Shown here piece by piece: positions 22,170 through 33,660 of a stretch of 64,000 bases of DNA. Position 1 is the first letter of the stretch, and the number at the start of each line of letters is the position of its first letter. The DNA is from Sabethes cyaneus. Its lineage: Eukaryota; Arthropoda; Insecta; Diptera; Culicidae. The position numbers and the translations under genes were made by a program. The notes under the pieces were generated by a model. The model was not told the DNA's origin and searched no databases. It was given only the letters and a program-made list of their open reading frames with translations. Location: positions 28,210,464-28,274,463 of the forward strand of contig NC_071355.1 in assembly GCF_943734655.1 (NCBI RefSeq), written 5' to 3'.

Positions 22170-24100
22170 TTGCCGTGCATCTGTATAGGTAATATGTTTG
22201 TTATGTTTAGTAGCTCGGGTTAACCTGTGCGTACGAATAAACTAACGCTAAGGTAAGCATAAAAGCTCTCGTAAGCACTACTACGCATACTGGATAGATA
22301 ACTATCAGCATACAAAAGCAAAGGAAGAAACAACCTTAATATGTACCTGAATCGTAGGATATAAGGATCGAATACATACTCGCAGAAGTCACCCCATTCA
22401 CCCGTACGAAGCTTCAAGCTTTTTGAAATTTTCAAAAAATAGGGCGGGATAAATCCTCAGTAATTAGGTTGCAGCAGGAAGCAAGCGCAAATAATCGATG
22501 AAACTGTAATACACAAAAAGGCAGTAAAACTGAAACTCATTAGTGATTTTCGTATGCTGGCTGTTTTAGGGAACGGATCTTTATTGCGTCAATGTCCCAA
22601 ATTGTACAGCCTGCGGCTATTCAATTTAAACAAAGCCAGCAATAAACAAAATTTAGCATGTGGCTTGAATAGAAAGACCGACTTACTATGACTTATGCGC
22701 ATCAAGTAGCCTTTGCTAAATGGAAGAGAAAATGTCATAATACATACAGAGATTTTTTTCCATCAACAAATACGTTCTCTTTTCAAATAAAACCAAACTT
22801 CAGTTAAGTAAAATGTTAGGTAAAAGGCACTAACAAAACGTAGGTATCAGGTATCATCACCGACCGACAGCTTAAACCCGTAAGTAGTATTAATTTGTAA
22901 ACACCTTTTCATACGTGCATTATCTTGAAGGAGTTTGTTTTGCCCTGCCAATTGCGGTGCGGTCCGATCTGCATATACGGCAAGCCTCTGCCTGGGTTTT
23001 AGATCCGGGAATTTCCCGCAATAAATTTGTCCGTTTATGGCTGCTGTAGTGTGGTAGATATACATTAGTATGCTAGGGTATAATAGAACAGTAATTATAA
23101 ACTAGTAAGAATATGCTTGTATCGATGTCATGTAGGTTACAACGGTAGCTTTCAATTTATGCCTTGGCCTTGTTTAAAAATATATTTATAAGCTATTTAT
23201 ATTATTCGGGCTACAATTAGAACGTCAAGCAGGGCTTGTGATGTCAATTGCATATAATTTTGTCAATTGCTATAGTTTAAACAGCATTCGATATCTAAAC
23301 CTTCAATTTCAATTCTTCTTACATTGTTTTTATACTAAAGCGCAAGAAGTTAAAGGCAGTGTTGCGGAAAGTAATTAGGTTCTGAGCGCTAATTTCTTAG
23401 CTAAAGCTTTTATGAGTGTCTTGGTTCTTGACTCGGTTCTTGATCGCTAATTTCGTCATCGATTTTTTCTGTATTTATTTGCACTGGAAAATCTTTACTT
23501 AGGGAAATCTTTTCAAATCTTTCAAATAAAGAAAACTTGATTTTTAGCGCATGCTAGTGGAAAACTTGCCAAATGAAAATTATCAAACTACGTATATCAG
23601 ATACACCTTATGATTTGTTGTCGTGACCATTATGATGAAGTCAGGCATTTTTTTCTTTTGACGGTAGTCTTTCCAACACTGGCACGCCAGGCCACGCCCA
23701 TTCTGGGGCACAAGCCCCTCTTCTGTGTAAAATTTAATGTTAAAGAAAATAATTTCTGTAACCTGTAAATTAATTGCCCAACTTAATTTTTTTTCTATTT
23801 TTAAGCGCAATTTAAAACCAAATCATTTCCATTTTTAATTCGAATTGTAAGTTAAGTGATGGTGCAAAACTCCCGAAGAAAAGACGGTAAATTATGTTCT
23901 GTCCCATGGAAATTATTCTTGTTTGTCAATTCCTAATCTTTCACTCAAAATTTTTTTTGTTGTTCCTGAATTATGACTGAAAAACTCTGTTTTTCTACTC
24001 AATTTTTAACATTTCATAAACCAACCAGCGTAGAGCAAACAGTTTCTTTTTGAAAATTACTTTGCTAGTAAAGTTTAGCTGGACGATGGATCTAGACGTA
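22170..24100. other. Intergenic stretch without a recognisable gene
   Basis: Only short frames without family resemblance occur here. I see no tandem array or element end. The sequence is AT-rich and appears largely unique within the window. Confidence 0.45.
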
Positions 24101-24354
24101 ATTCGCCTCCGGCCGCTCTCGAGAAAAAAAGGCTAAAAAGGTGTAATGGGACAGAAGGAGAAAAACAGAAAGGGACATAAGCACGGAAAATGTGACAGAA
24201 ACTGGACAACTGGGATAGCAAAAGAGAGAAAAGGACTAAAATTGACATAAAAAAACTAAAAAACGTGAAACATGATGGGAGGGAAAATGGGACATAAACA
24301 GTGAAAAAAGAGTAAACAACGGGAGAGAAAAGGAGGCACAAAAAGAGACTAGCC

Positions 24355-24420
24355 GAGATTCGAACATACGACGACTGGCTTGTTAGTCCAGAATCGTACC
24401 TCGAAGCTAACTGGGCGGTT
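24355..24420 (-). mobile_element. tRNA-derived SINE, copy A (head only)
   Basis: On the minus strand the tRNA-like head reads from CCGCCCAGTTAGCTTCGAGG to GTTCGAATCTCGGCT. This gives an A-box-like TAGCTTCGAGG and a B-box-like TTCGAATCT about 35-40 nt apart. The rest of the element is absent or unrecognisable. Confidence 0.65.
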
Positions 24421-25025
24421 AAACGACGGAACAAGGGAAAATTAAAACTCAGGCAAAAGCAAAAAATGGGACAAGAAAAGAAGACAAAAAGAACGGATCA
24501 GGAAGAGGAAAATAAAACAAAAATTGGCATGCAAAAAGGGAAACAAATAAAAAGGAAAAGAGTGGAAAAGAAGAAAACGAGGGAAAAAGAAAGCAAAATG
24601 ACACAAGAAAGGAAATATGGAACAAAACCAAACCAAAAGGGAAAAGAAGAACAGAAGAAATCTGATAAAGGAAACGAGGAAAATGGAAAAAAAGAGGTCA
24701 AACGGGATATAAATGGAGAAAGATGGGACAAAACATGGGAAAATAGGACAGAAAAAGAAGAAAAAAAAAGAAAAACGGACTAAAAATGGTAACACGGAAG
24801 AGAAAAGACGAACAACAGGATATAAAAAAGAAATATCGGTAGAAATATAGAAACAAGGTAGTGAAAAACAAAATAAAGAGATGTTTACTATCTCGAGAAA
24901 ACGGGATCAATAAAAAGCAAAACGGAACAGATGAACACGTAAAACGATGTAAAGGAAATAAAAAGAGTTAGACGAAAACGAAAACTGAAAGACGAGCAAA
25001 GCAAAGCCATGGGTGTAAACGTCCT

Positions 25026-25195
25026 TCAGAACTTGACCTTTCTTTATCGACAGACTTCGCAGCCAGTATTCGAGTATTCGAGTACAGGAAAATTACGGGG
25101 CTAGTGCAACGATCCTAATGACTCTGTAGTGGCGCCGCCCAGCCGAGATTCGAACATACGTCAGCACCGTACCGCGGAGCTAACTGGGCGGGTTG
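25026..25195 (-). mobile_element. tRNA-derived SINE, copy B
   Basis: The head (25140-25195, minus strand) shares the GCCCAGTTAGCT and TTCGAATCTCGGCT boxes with copies A and C. The body (25026-25139) shares TACGGGGCTAGTGCAACGAT and ACAGACTTCGCAGCC with copies C and E. The order head-to-body is the same in all copies when read on the minus strand. Confidence 0.7.
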
Positions 25196-25499
25196 AAACT
25201 AATAACGAATAAAGGGGAAAAAAGGACTAAAAATAAGAAAAAAATATGACATGAAATGAAAAAAAAAGATCAATGAAACAGGAAACACAGGACACGAAAA
25301 AGGAAATCGATGGAAAAAGAGGAAAAATGGAAGGAAAGTAACAGCAAAAATCAAGAAAACGGTAGAGGAAAGGAGAAAAACAGAACAAAATGTGGAAAAA
25401 CTGAACTGGGTTAAAACAAATAAATGAAACAGAAAGAATGTAAATAATATAATAATATAATGTAAATAATGAAAAAATAAGATAGAAAATGTCAATTCT

Positions 25500-25700
25500 A
25501 ATTTCAAGTAAAACTTCGTGTCAAATTTCGTGTCCGTATCCGGTTTGAAGTAAAATTTAACGTTCGAATTAGTCCAATTTCAAGTCTTATTTAATATCCA
25601 ATGTCAAGTTCAATTTCGTGTCCGATTTTAAGTCTAGTTTAATTCCAATTTTAGGTTTAATTTTAAGTTAAATTTAACCACAGATTTCCAGTTTAATTTA
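25500..25700. repeat. Degenerate AATTTCAAGTCC-type minisatellite
   Basis: Words such as AATTTCGTGTCC, AATTTCAAGT and AATTTTAAGT recur every 12-25 bp over about 200 bp. A similar but separate array with AAGTCCAA/AAGTCTAA words lies at 50965-51050. Confidence 0.6.
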
Positions 25701-26351
25701 CAGTACCTTCAGGAGCCTTCAGGATTCAATACAAAAACCTGATTTAATCCACCTAGTGGTGAAAGGAACCTTTGTTATACGGTCTATTTGGTATTTCAGA
25801 AAAAAAATTCCAAAATTTTAGTTGCCACCCGTTACCTTATTAGTTTCACTAAGCCAATTTCAATTTGGTCTTACGTTCAGTATGGGTTATTCATGGAACT
25901 ACGAGAGCCTATTCTAAAATGATAAATTCGATTTCCTCGATATATGAGAAAAGGGTCCACATTTTCAATTTCAAGACTATTGATAACCTGAGAGAGAGGA
26001 TTGTTTTTGCCAGCTGGGATTGTTTTTGTGGATCGAACTGTCGGGTGAAACCGGGCAAGAACTGTCACTGTGAACCGGTCTAGCTTTTAACTATAGGTAA
26101 AATATGATTGACAAGACAACTCAATAGGTAAACCAATTGATAGTAGTGTATTTTTTGTTAAGGTATTTAGCAAAACCAAAAGAGCGTACCAAACAAACCT
26201 AAAATTATGTTTTTCATTCAATGTTATGAGAAAATGTAATATAGAATAAAAGACTTCGCTAGGGTTAAGTTAATAAAACGTTTATCTTACATTCTTCATA
26301 TATACTTACAACCTATTCACTGGGATTCACAATGCATTTTGAAAAAAATCT

Positions 26352-26375
26352 TAAAGCTAACTATATCCTAAAGCT
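26352..26375 (-). promoter_or_regulatory. Paired Brd-box-like motifs at the 3' end of the 201-aa gene
   Basis: AGCTTTA occurs at 26369-26375, overlapping the TAG stop codon, and again at 26352-26358 within TTAGCTTTAA. In Drosophila 3' UTRs this motif is the Brd box, complementary to the seed of miR-4/miR-79. The second copy extends to TAGCTTTA. Confidence 0.4.
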
Positions 26376-26973
26376 CGGTGATCGGTATGTTTTTACGATA
26401 AATCCTCAGTTGAATGTACTCCAGCTCCACGTTGTCCGCTGGTTTGGATGACTTCTTCTTGAAGAGTCGGGCAATAGCCTTACACAGACGGCGCCGTAAC
26501 TTGTTCTTTTTCGACTTCTGTTGGCCGTTCAACACTGACAATGGATCCTTCAGTACTGCAAAGCTCGGGGTTTCGATAAAGTCTTCATCATCGGCACACT
26601 CTTCGTAGTAATCATCGTCGATGAAACTGTGGTGCAATGAGGAAAAGCTTTCCCAACGGCTGATACGTCCAGTAGTAAATGCTGCTTTTTCCCGCTCATG
26701 CAGATTATCGTCACACTCCTTGTAATCATCGTTACACTCCTCGTAATCATCATCGTCGTCGTCGACGAAACTTTGCGGTAATGAAGAAAAACTTTCCCAA
26801 CGGTTAACACCTTCAGCAGTAATTGCTGCCTTTTTCCGCTCATGTAGATTCCTTAACAGGTTCTGCGCCAGCGGCGACAGATTCGACGTCGAACGATTTA
26901 AGCGATTTGCTAAACGTAACGAACGACGTTGGGTTGCGGAACGACGAATGCTAAGAGCTGAGTTGCTATCCAT
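26368..26973 (-). CDS. Unrecognised 201-aa protein with an internal tandem duplication, candidate gene
   Basis: I do not recognise the family. Start: the ATG at 26973 is the first ATG after a TATA box (TTTAAAAG, 27054-27061 minus) and an Inr (TCAGT, 27032-27036); an upstream in-frame extension lacks an ATG. The N-terminus is basic (RRSATQRRSLRLANRLNR). Two tandem units of about 45 residues follow, each with NLHERxKAA, RWESFSSL, a SF(V/I)DDD motif and YEEC. Near the C-terminus is a basic amphipathic segment (KLRRRLCKAIARLFKKK), then a short tail ending NIPITEL. It is intronless. The acidic repeats and cationic helix suggest protein-protein contacts, but I infer no specific function. Two AGCTTTA (Brd-box-like) motifs lie at and just after the stop codon. 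Confidence 0.65.
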   Translation of the reverse strand: MDSNSALSIRRSATQRRSLRLANRLNRSTSNLSPLAQNLLRNLHERKKAAITAEGVNRWESFSSLPQSFVDDDDDDYEECNDDYKECDDNLHEREKAAFTTGRISRWESFSSLHHSFIDDDYYEECADDEDFIETPSFAVLKDPLSVLNGQQKSKKNKLRRRLCKAIARLFKKKSSKPADNVELEYIQLRIYRKNIPITEL

Positions 26974-27031
26974 ATTGATGTTACAAGAATAAACAGAACT
27001 GACACCCGTGACTGACTGAAGAGCTAATGAT

Positions 27032-27061
27032 ACTGACTGGAGCAAAAGGATATCTTTTAAA
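27032..27061 (-). promoter_or_regulatory. TATA box and initiator of the 201-aa gene
   Basis: TTTAAAAG on the minus strand (27054-27061) lies 25-30 bp before the arthropod initiator match TCAGT (27032-27036). The first downstream ATG is that of the candidate CDS. Confidence 0.5.
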
Positions 27062-27829
27062 GGGGCCTTTCGCCTTTTCTTAACCTACCCACCAACACAG
27101 TACTCACTGTATGAAACATAGTTACCTACCTGCATACGTTACCTTCTCTGCATAGGTATTCATATGTTGCCGTTTCATTCTTTCCTTAGTAAAACATAGT
27201 GGTTTAGTATTTTTCCGTGAAAAGGATATTTTAAGAACGATTTAGAATCTACCCAAAATACAAAAGTTCATGATCGTATACGTATAGTATATGAGATAAG
27301 GCCATTACAAATAATTTTTAAAGTTTTTGTCCTTCCGATGCTAGACAACTGAAGGGGGGGCTGAAAAAAAATAATTTTTTAAATCAGGCAAAAAAAATTA
27401 GGATTTTTAGGAATTTTTGCTTGAATCGTGGAACCTAAATTTATTCTTGCTTTTGAAATAATTATACTTTGTTTTTTTTCTATGCAAAAGCCTTCCAAAA
27501 TAAAGTCAAAATCAAAAAATAAATTTTTTGCCGGTTTTCGGAAGCTACATTATTTGTACTTCCATTTTTGTTTCGTGCTAGAAGCGTTTTTTTCGAGTTC
27601 TTTAGGCTGTAAAACCGACAGATAATTGATTTGATACAAAAAAATTTCACTAAAGCTTAACAAATTTTTTTTGCCCCCCGATTTTTAGAGCCAATTTTGA
27701 AGAGTGGGGGGACAAAACCTTTAAAAATAATTTGCAATGGCCTAATTTTACGCTACCCGTTATCTCACGAAGTCGTGCTGCCGGAAGAGGGTGAGCTTGA
27801 TAAATCCCCACTTGAGGACACAGGTGGGA
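27062..27829. other. AT-rich intergenic sequence
   Basis: Nothing recognisable apart from presumed upstream sequence of the 201-aa gene and A/T homopolymer runs (27365-27410). Confidence 0.4.
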
Positions 27830-27976
27830 CTGTTTTCGTATTTTTATCTTTTTCTCCTTTTTCATCCCGTTTTTTCACCTTGTCTGTTTATTGTTTTCTC
27901 GTTTTTCTCTTCCGTTCTTCCTCTTTTGTCCCGTTTTCCCTCCCATTTGGTCACGTTTTTTCTTTTCTTTTTGTTC

Positions 27977-28107
<131 letters not shown>

Positions 28108-28659
28108 CCTGTTTGTTTTCCCCTTTTTCTGTTCTCGTTTCTCAATTTACCTGCTCCCGTATTTTTTTCCTCCTTTTATATCCCTTGTTGCCTTTTATGT
28201 TCAATTTTTCTCCTTTTCAATCCAGTTTATCTAGTTTTATTCTTTTCACGTAACGTTTTTCGTCCGTTCTTTCTTCTGTTTGCCCAGCTTGTGTCATGTG
28301 TTCCTTTGTGCTTATTTACGTTTTCTCATCCAGGAAGAGCAAGAGACGGATGATTAAATTAGACCTAAACTTGGACTGTTTTGGCCTTGCAGCTGTACTT
28401 CATGTTAAACTGCAAATTGATTTTGAAACTGCGATTGCGAATGAAGTTCTATCAAAGACTTAACACATCTCACAGCAAGGGCTTTGCGCCGCAGGCAGAA
28501 GACAGTGATAGTTGAGGAAGTGCCTTTGTTGGTACAGTAAGCAACGGAGATGTGCCACCCCCCAGCGATAAGCGAAATTAAATAAGTCATCCAGCGGCTG
28601 AAGAATAACAAAACGACAAAACAGATGGCTCGGACAAGTTGGCTAGCTGTTTGCATCTG

Positions 28660-30005
28660 TTGATTGTCAAGATTTGGGATACGGAACGACTACCGGAGGA
28701 GTGGAAAAAGGCGATAAGCTGGATTGTGAGAGAGATCACTACCCGAATGCCGGCTACAAAGTAGATCCCAAATCATCTTATATCGACTGTCGCTAATTGC
28801 CACTAGATTCGTGGGAAGTTCTCAGGCCGGCTTCATGGAGGGTCGTTCTACAATGGACCAAATTTTACCCTGCGGCAGATCCTCCAAAAGTGCCGCGAAT
28901 TCCGAGTCCCCACGCATCAGCTGTTCATCGATTTTAAAGCCGCAAATGATAGTGTAAACCGACAAGAGTTATGAAAAATTTTGGATGGAAACGGCTTTCC
29001 AGGTAGGCTAAGTAAGACTTATCATGGCTACGATGGATGGGATCCGGTGCTTTGTGAAAATCTCGGGTGGATTGTCGGACCCATTCGAATCTCGCAGGGG
29101 ACTTTGACAAGGAGATGGCTTGAAGGTGTTATAAGACGAGCGGCGATCGAAATGCGGGACACGATTTTCATTAAATCCAGTCAATAAGCAGATAAGCTGA
29201 CCGTGTAGAGGCTGTCGGCAGAACATTTGAGGCGGTGGAAGACTAAACTAAAACTAGACTAAAACGCGAAGAAGAGAAGATTAGGTTGAAAATAAACACG
29301 TCTAAAACGAACTATATGATGGCGAGCGGAACTGAGCGCGACAGGGCCGGTTTGGGCAGTACCGTGGTAATCGACGGGGATGAGTTTGAGCTAGTCTACG
29401 AGATCGTATGCCTTGGGTCACTGGCAACAGATGACAACAATACCAGCCGTGCGATTAAAATGCGTATTATCAGCGGATCTCGGGTCTACTACGGACTCCA
29501 AAAAACATTGTCTGTCGAACAATCTGAGCCTTCGTACAAAGCATACATAGAAAACGCTAATTAGACCAGTTGCCTCGACAACCATGAAATGTGGACTCTG
29601 CTAGACCTACGAGCAGTACTCAGAAACTAAAGCTGAAGCTAAAGCTCGACGGATACGTTGAGCTGGACATGCTGCTAGAATGTCGGACAACTATCCTGCA
29701 AAAACGGGTTTCACATAGAATCCGAAAGTAACACGACGAAGAGAAGCACAGCGAGCGTGGTGGCAAGACCAAGTGGAGCGAGATCTGATGAGCACCAGTT
29801 GCCCGCGAAACTGAGGGCCAGTTACCATGGTCCGAATTAGATGGAGGAATTACGTTATGCGGTCCTGGTGATGAGACTTCACACACCCGGTGTGGTATAA
29901 CACTGAATGTGTTGCTTACTCGACGGTCGGCGCCTGACTGTTCGCTCCTAGCACACTACCGTCCCTTCATCAATTGTAGAATCATCGTTTCAAAAAAAAA
30001 AAATA
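28660..30005 (+). pseudogene. Degraded RTE-like LINE, internally deleted, with poly(A) tail
   Basis: Translated blocks in changing frames include LPEEWKKA, CREFRVPTHQLFIDFKAA (near 28897-28945) and a later INTSKTNYMMASGTERDR (29288 on) with GSRVYYGLQKTL. Near the end, words like CAAGACCAAGTGGAGCGAGA match the RTE C-terminal DQVERDLM block. The catalytic FADD-box segment between 28975 and 29230 is deleted or scrambled. A short A tract at 29992-30002 may mark the 3' end. The numerous stops show it is old. Confidence 0.75.
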
Positions 30006-30589
30006 TTAATATATGCCTGACCGCATTTCAAGGTCATGACTAAAGTCACGAGTTTGGTCAACACTACAGTTGATTAGTGATGTCAGATCTACGGATTTAG
30101 GAATCTTCTACCGACCTACAAATCAAGTGCTCGAATCTCCGGATTTTTATTAACTTCGATTTCTTTCAGTTACAAAGCTCACGAGAACGCTACATACAAA
30201 TGTGTGAATAACATCCCGATAAGTATAACTTTGTTATTTACGAGCCGAGATGAGAGTTTCTTAGAGAGTTTTTCTGAGAGAAAGAAACGAACAAAACAGT
30301 AGAGGATTTACTCAGACTCTGGCTCGGGATTCAGGCTTAGCTGACCGTAGTTAATTGAAATTATTAGTAATATTATCATTTTCCCGGTACGGAAGAAAAA
30401 TGAAATATTTCCGTTTCTATTTCTTCGCATATTTCAACTGTTGCAAATAAAATGTCTGTAATGCGATAGCATTTCACCATTGTCGAGCGAATAAGGTAGA
30501 TCTTTATAATTTAGTAGCTGTAATTCTTGTCTTATTTGCATTAATTAGGTTTGCTTCTTCTAAGCGATAATTAAAAACTATTGATATGC
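30006..30589. other. Unassigned intergenic sequence
   Basis: No coding frame, tandem repeat or element terminus could be supported here. Confidence 0.4.
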
Positions 30590-33500
30590 AAGCCTTCAGA
30601 AAACACAACAAAAAGGGGAAGAAACGATGATTCAAATACGAAGAAAAGACAACGAAACTGCGATGAATAGATGGCGAAAAAGTTTAGGATAGTAAAAGTA
30701 CGATGAAAAGTTGACGGAAATACGTTGGAGTTAACATGAAAATACGACGAAAAGACGCTAAAAAACAGCGGCAAAAACACAACAAAAAGATATTTAAAAA
30801 GAGTCCTACAGGCGGCGAATAGACAACATTTTTCTTGTATTGACAACAAATAGAAGGACGAATAAATATGGGATCTGACGAAACAACGACAAAAGAGGAA
30901 AAAATGATAAAAAATGACGAAAATACGCCAAAACAGACTACAAAAAACGGCTAAAAATTACCAAAAAAAAACGACAAAAAATGTCTAAAGCAGGTAACAA
31001 GAAATGACGAGACAGTCGAGAGAAATACAATGAAAAGATGCTTTTTGCCATCTTGCCATGACAAGATAACAAAAATAGACAAATCAGATGGCAAAAAGGC
31101 AGCAGAAGACGGAATGATGACGAAAAAATTATGAAAATTTGACGAAAATATGATTAAAAGTTGTTGAAAAGAAACATCAACAAGACAGACAAAAAGGCGA
31201 CAAAACATGCTAAAAAGACGACGAAAAGATGTCGAATATACGACGGAAGAATAACACAGAGGCAACACAAATCTCTAAATGGCAAAAAAGTGGTAACAAA
31301 ATGGCAAAAAAGTGACGAAGAGATAGGAAAAAAACTCGCGTAGCGACGACAGAAGACGATGTGAATGACTATGAAACTGTGAAAAGACCATAAAAAAATG
31401 ACAAAAGATGGCGAAAACACGCTGAAAAAACTACAAAAAGATAACGAAAACACGACATTAGAACGACGGAAAGACGGCAAAGAAATGACAAAAAGACGAC
31501 AAAAAGGCTGCAAAAAGACGACGAAAACATGACAAATAGTTGAAAAGCCAATTTAAAGAAGAAGAAAGATAACAAAAATACCGGGAAAGTACCATATTCT
31601 GCGCAGTTAAGACATTTTTATGATTCTTCCGCTATTATAAGCATTCTAGATTTAAATTAACAATGTGGATAGCGGCAACGCGTAGTGCTACAGTCTATAA
31701 TATCTGGTAAAAAATATAGAAATTATAAGTCGACCAACAATTGAATATATTTTTCGTTTTGTAAACTTATCCACGGTGCCTAATTCTGCGCACTTTCTTA
31801 TCCATGTTCCTAATTCTGCGCATGTTTGCTCCTAATTCTGCGCACCCAAAAAGTGAAAATAAATGCTCCTGCCATGCTGTTTATGTCTTTATACGCTAAA
31901 AGCACACCAAAAAATTCAGCATTAGACACTACCATAATTAAATCCAAGATCCGGCCTTCTTGTGCTGTCCAGGTGGCAAAGGAATATTGCTATCATTTTT
32001 ATTGCCTCATTCTAAATATTTTATTCTCGATAACGTGGAGGGCGAATTGATTCGGGTTTTCTGCATACTGAACATTACACTTTAGACTAATACTAAAAAT
32101 TGTGTTTTCATATAGAAACCACTTCCCCCCTATGAGGTTGGACATTAAAAAAAATAGAAGACATGCCTGTGCCTAAATTTGCGCATTATTGCTTCGCATT
32201 TTTCTAAGGAAAGCAATGCATGGAATCACTCTTTTTGTCTACAACATGACTAAAACTAATTGTTCTTTCTAATTATGCTGACTAATTTGATCATTGCAAA
32301 GAATTTCGATCATAAATTTGTTAATTTTCTAGAAGGACAATCATAACGTTGGTGCTAATGACAATGTCATATAAAATACTTTCAGTTTCACGTTAAATTA
32401 TTTCGTTCTCAAATATTATGGCCCGTTTGTGAATAATGGCGTACTATTCAACAGACATTTATAAAAAAAATAACGCAATGATCATAGTTATGCACAATGT
32501 TAAAAAATACTTATATAAAGAAAAATGCGCAGGAGCTGCGCAGAATTAGGAGCGGTCACGGTACGATGAAAATCTGCCGAAAAACGTCAAGAAAAGCGAC
32601 CAACTAAAATGCCATAAACGACGATAAAATACGAAAACAAACCCCTGAAAAGAGACAAAGAAACGATATAAAGATGGTGAAAATACGATGAAAAGACACT
32701 AAAACCACAACAAAAAGAACAAATACGATAAAAATGATATATACGACAGAGAAATGACAAAAACACGAAGAGACGAGAAAATGACAAAAAAGAAAAGAAA
32801 AAGAAAACCAAAAGCGCGACGAAAAGACGTGTAAAGGTGTCAAATGACGAACAGACGATGGAAATAATATAAAAATACGATAGAGACGACGAAAAAAAAG
32901 CTAAAGCAGCTAACAAAAAAGACAAAAAACAATCATGACAAAAAATCATTTGAAACGCTTCAAAAAGGCGATTAAATATGTAAAAAAGACGACGAATATA
33001 GGATAGATGACGAAAGAACGACGAAACGAGATGTTGGTTGTCGTTTTGTATATGCTAGAAAGGCATGTGGTTAAAAGACCACTGTGATAGTCTTAAGGAT
33101 CATGTTTTGTGGCAGATTTGGTTGTCTCGACAATAAATAGAACGAGAAAAGGCGCCGAAAAGGTGATGTAAAGGCAACAAAAACGGCAAAAGGACAACAA
33201 AAAACGATGAATAGAAGATAAACCAATAAAAATGTAGATGCTAAAATGAAGGTGTCAAAACAATAACAAAAAAGACGACAAAAACGGTGAAAAAACGATG
33301 AAAAAAGCGACGCAATAGGCAAAAACGGAGGTCAAAAAATGACGAACAGACGATGAAAATGTGAAAAAATTACATAGACATTACAAGACGACAGATATAC
33401 AACAGAGAGATGACAAAAAGACGGCGAAAATACGCCGAAAAGACTACAAAAATATAACGAAAATACGACGGCAAAGAGACGACAAAAAGACAACGAAAGG

Positions 33501-33660
33501 TTGGTGAAAAGACAGCGAGAAGGTGACGGAAGGTTGACAAAATAAAAGTCGAAAAATGACAGAAATCAGCGACAAAAGTGAGAGACCAAAACAGACTTAA
33601 AATGAAAACAAACAGACGCCATCAAGGGCAACCAACAAAAGATAATAAAAATTACAACAA
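30590..33660. repeat. About 2-kb degenerate GACGAAAA-word array, split by an inserted element
   Basis: From 30590 to 31579 and from 32562 to about 33660 the + strand consists of diverged words of the type GACGAAAATACGA, GACAAAAAGACG and AACGACAAAAAG. The period is loosely about 8-15 bp. The minus strand therefore yields spurious Phe/Ser/Val frames such as FRRLFVVF. The two halves share the same vocabulary and are separated by a 0.98-kb insertion. Around 33055-33130 there is a short non-repetitive interruption. Confidence 0.75.
31579..32563. mobile_element. TA-flanked element with repeated CCTAATTCTGCGCA motif
   Basis: The unit 31581-32561 begins CCGGGAAAGTACCATATTCTGCGCAG-like sequence and ends with its imperfect reverse complement. 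TA lies immediately outside both ends (31579-31580 and 32562-32563). Joining the flanks across one TA recreates an ordinary array word (AAAAATACGATGAAAA), so the array was the target. The motif CCTAATTCTGCGCA recurs internally at 31779-31792, 31809-31822 and 31831-31844, in a diverged form near 32172, and inverted near 32537. No transposase frame is present. Confidence 0.75.

Larger units (their letters stand above)
24105..25440. repeat. Degenerate purine-rich short-word array with embedded SINE copies
   Basis: The + strand is almost entirely purine, built of diverged words such as AAATGGGACA, GGAAAA and AGAAAAACGGAC with no fixed period. This produces long artefactual Phe/Ser-rich frames on the minus strand. 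Two copies of a tRNA-derived SINE interrupt it (about 24355-24420 and 25026-25195). The pyrimidine-rich tract at 27830-28330 resembles the reverse complement of this composition (TTTTTCATCCCGTTTT). Confidence 0.7.

Noticed and set aside
24355..24420. A possible functional tRNA gene with B-box-like TTCGAATCT
   Set aside because: The acceptor stem does not pair well by eye and the segment recurs as the head of a multi-copy SINE.
24075..25507. Phe/Ser/Leu-rich minus-strand frames that look like multi-pass membrane proteins
   Set aside because: They are the reverse translation of a purine-rich degenerate array; hydrophobicity is a composition artefact.
30571..33322. Minus-strand frames rich in FRRLF/VVF
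   Set aside because: Same artefact from the GACGAAAA-word array.
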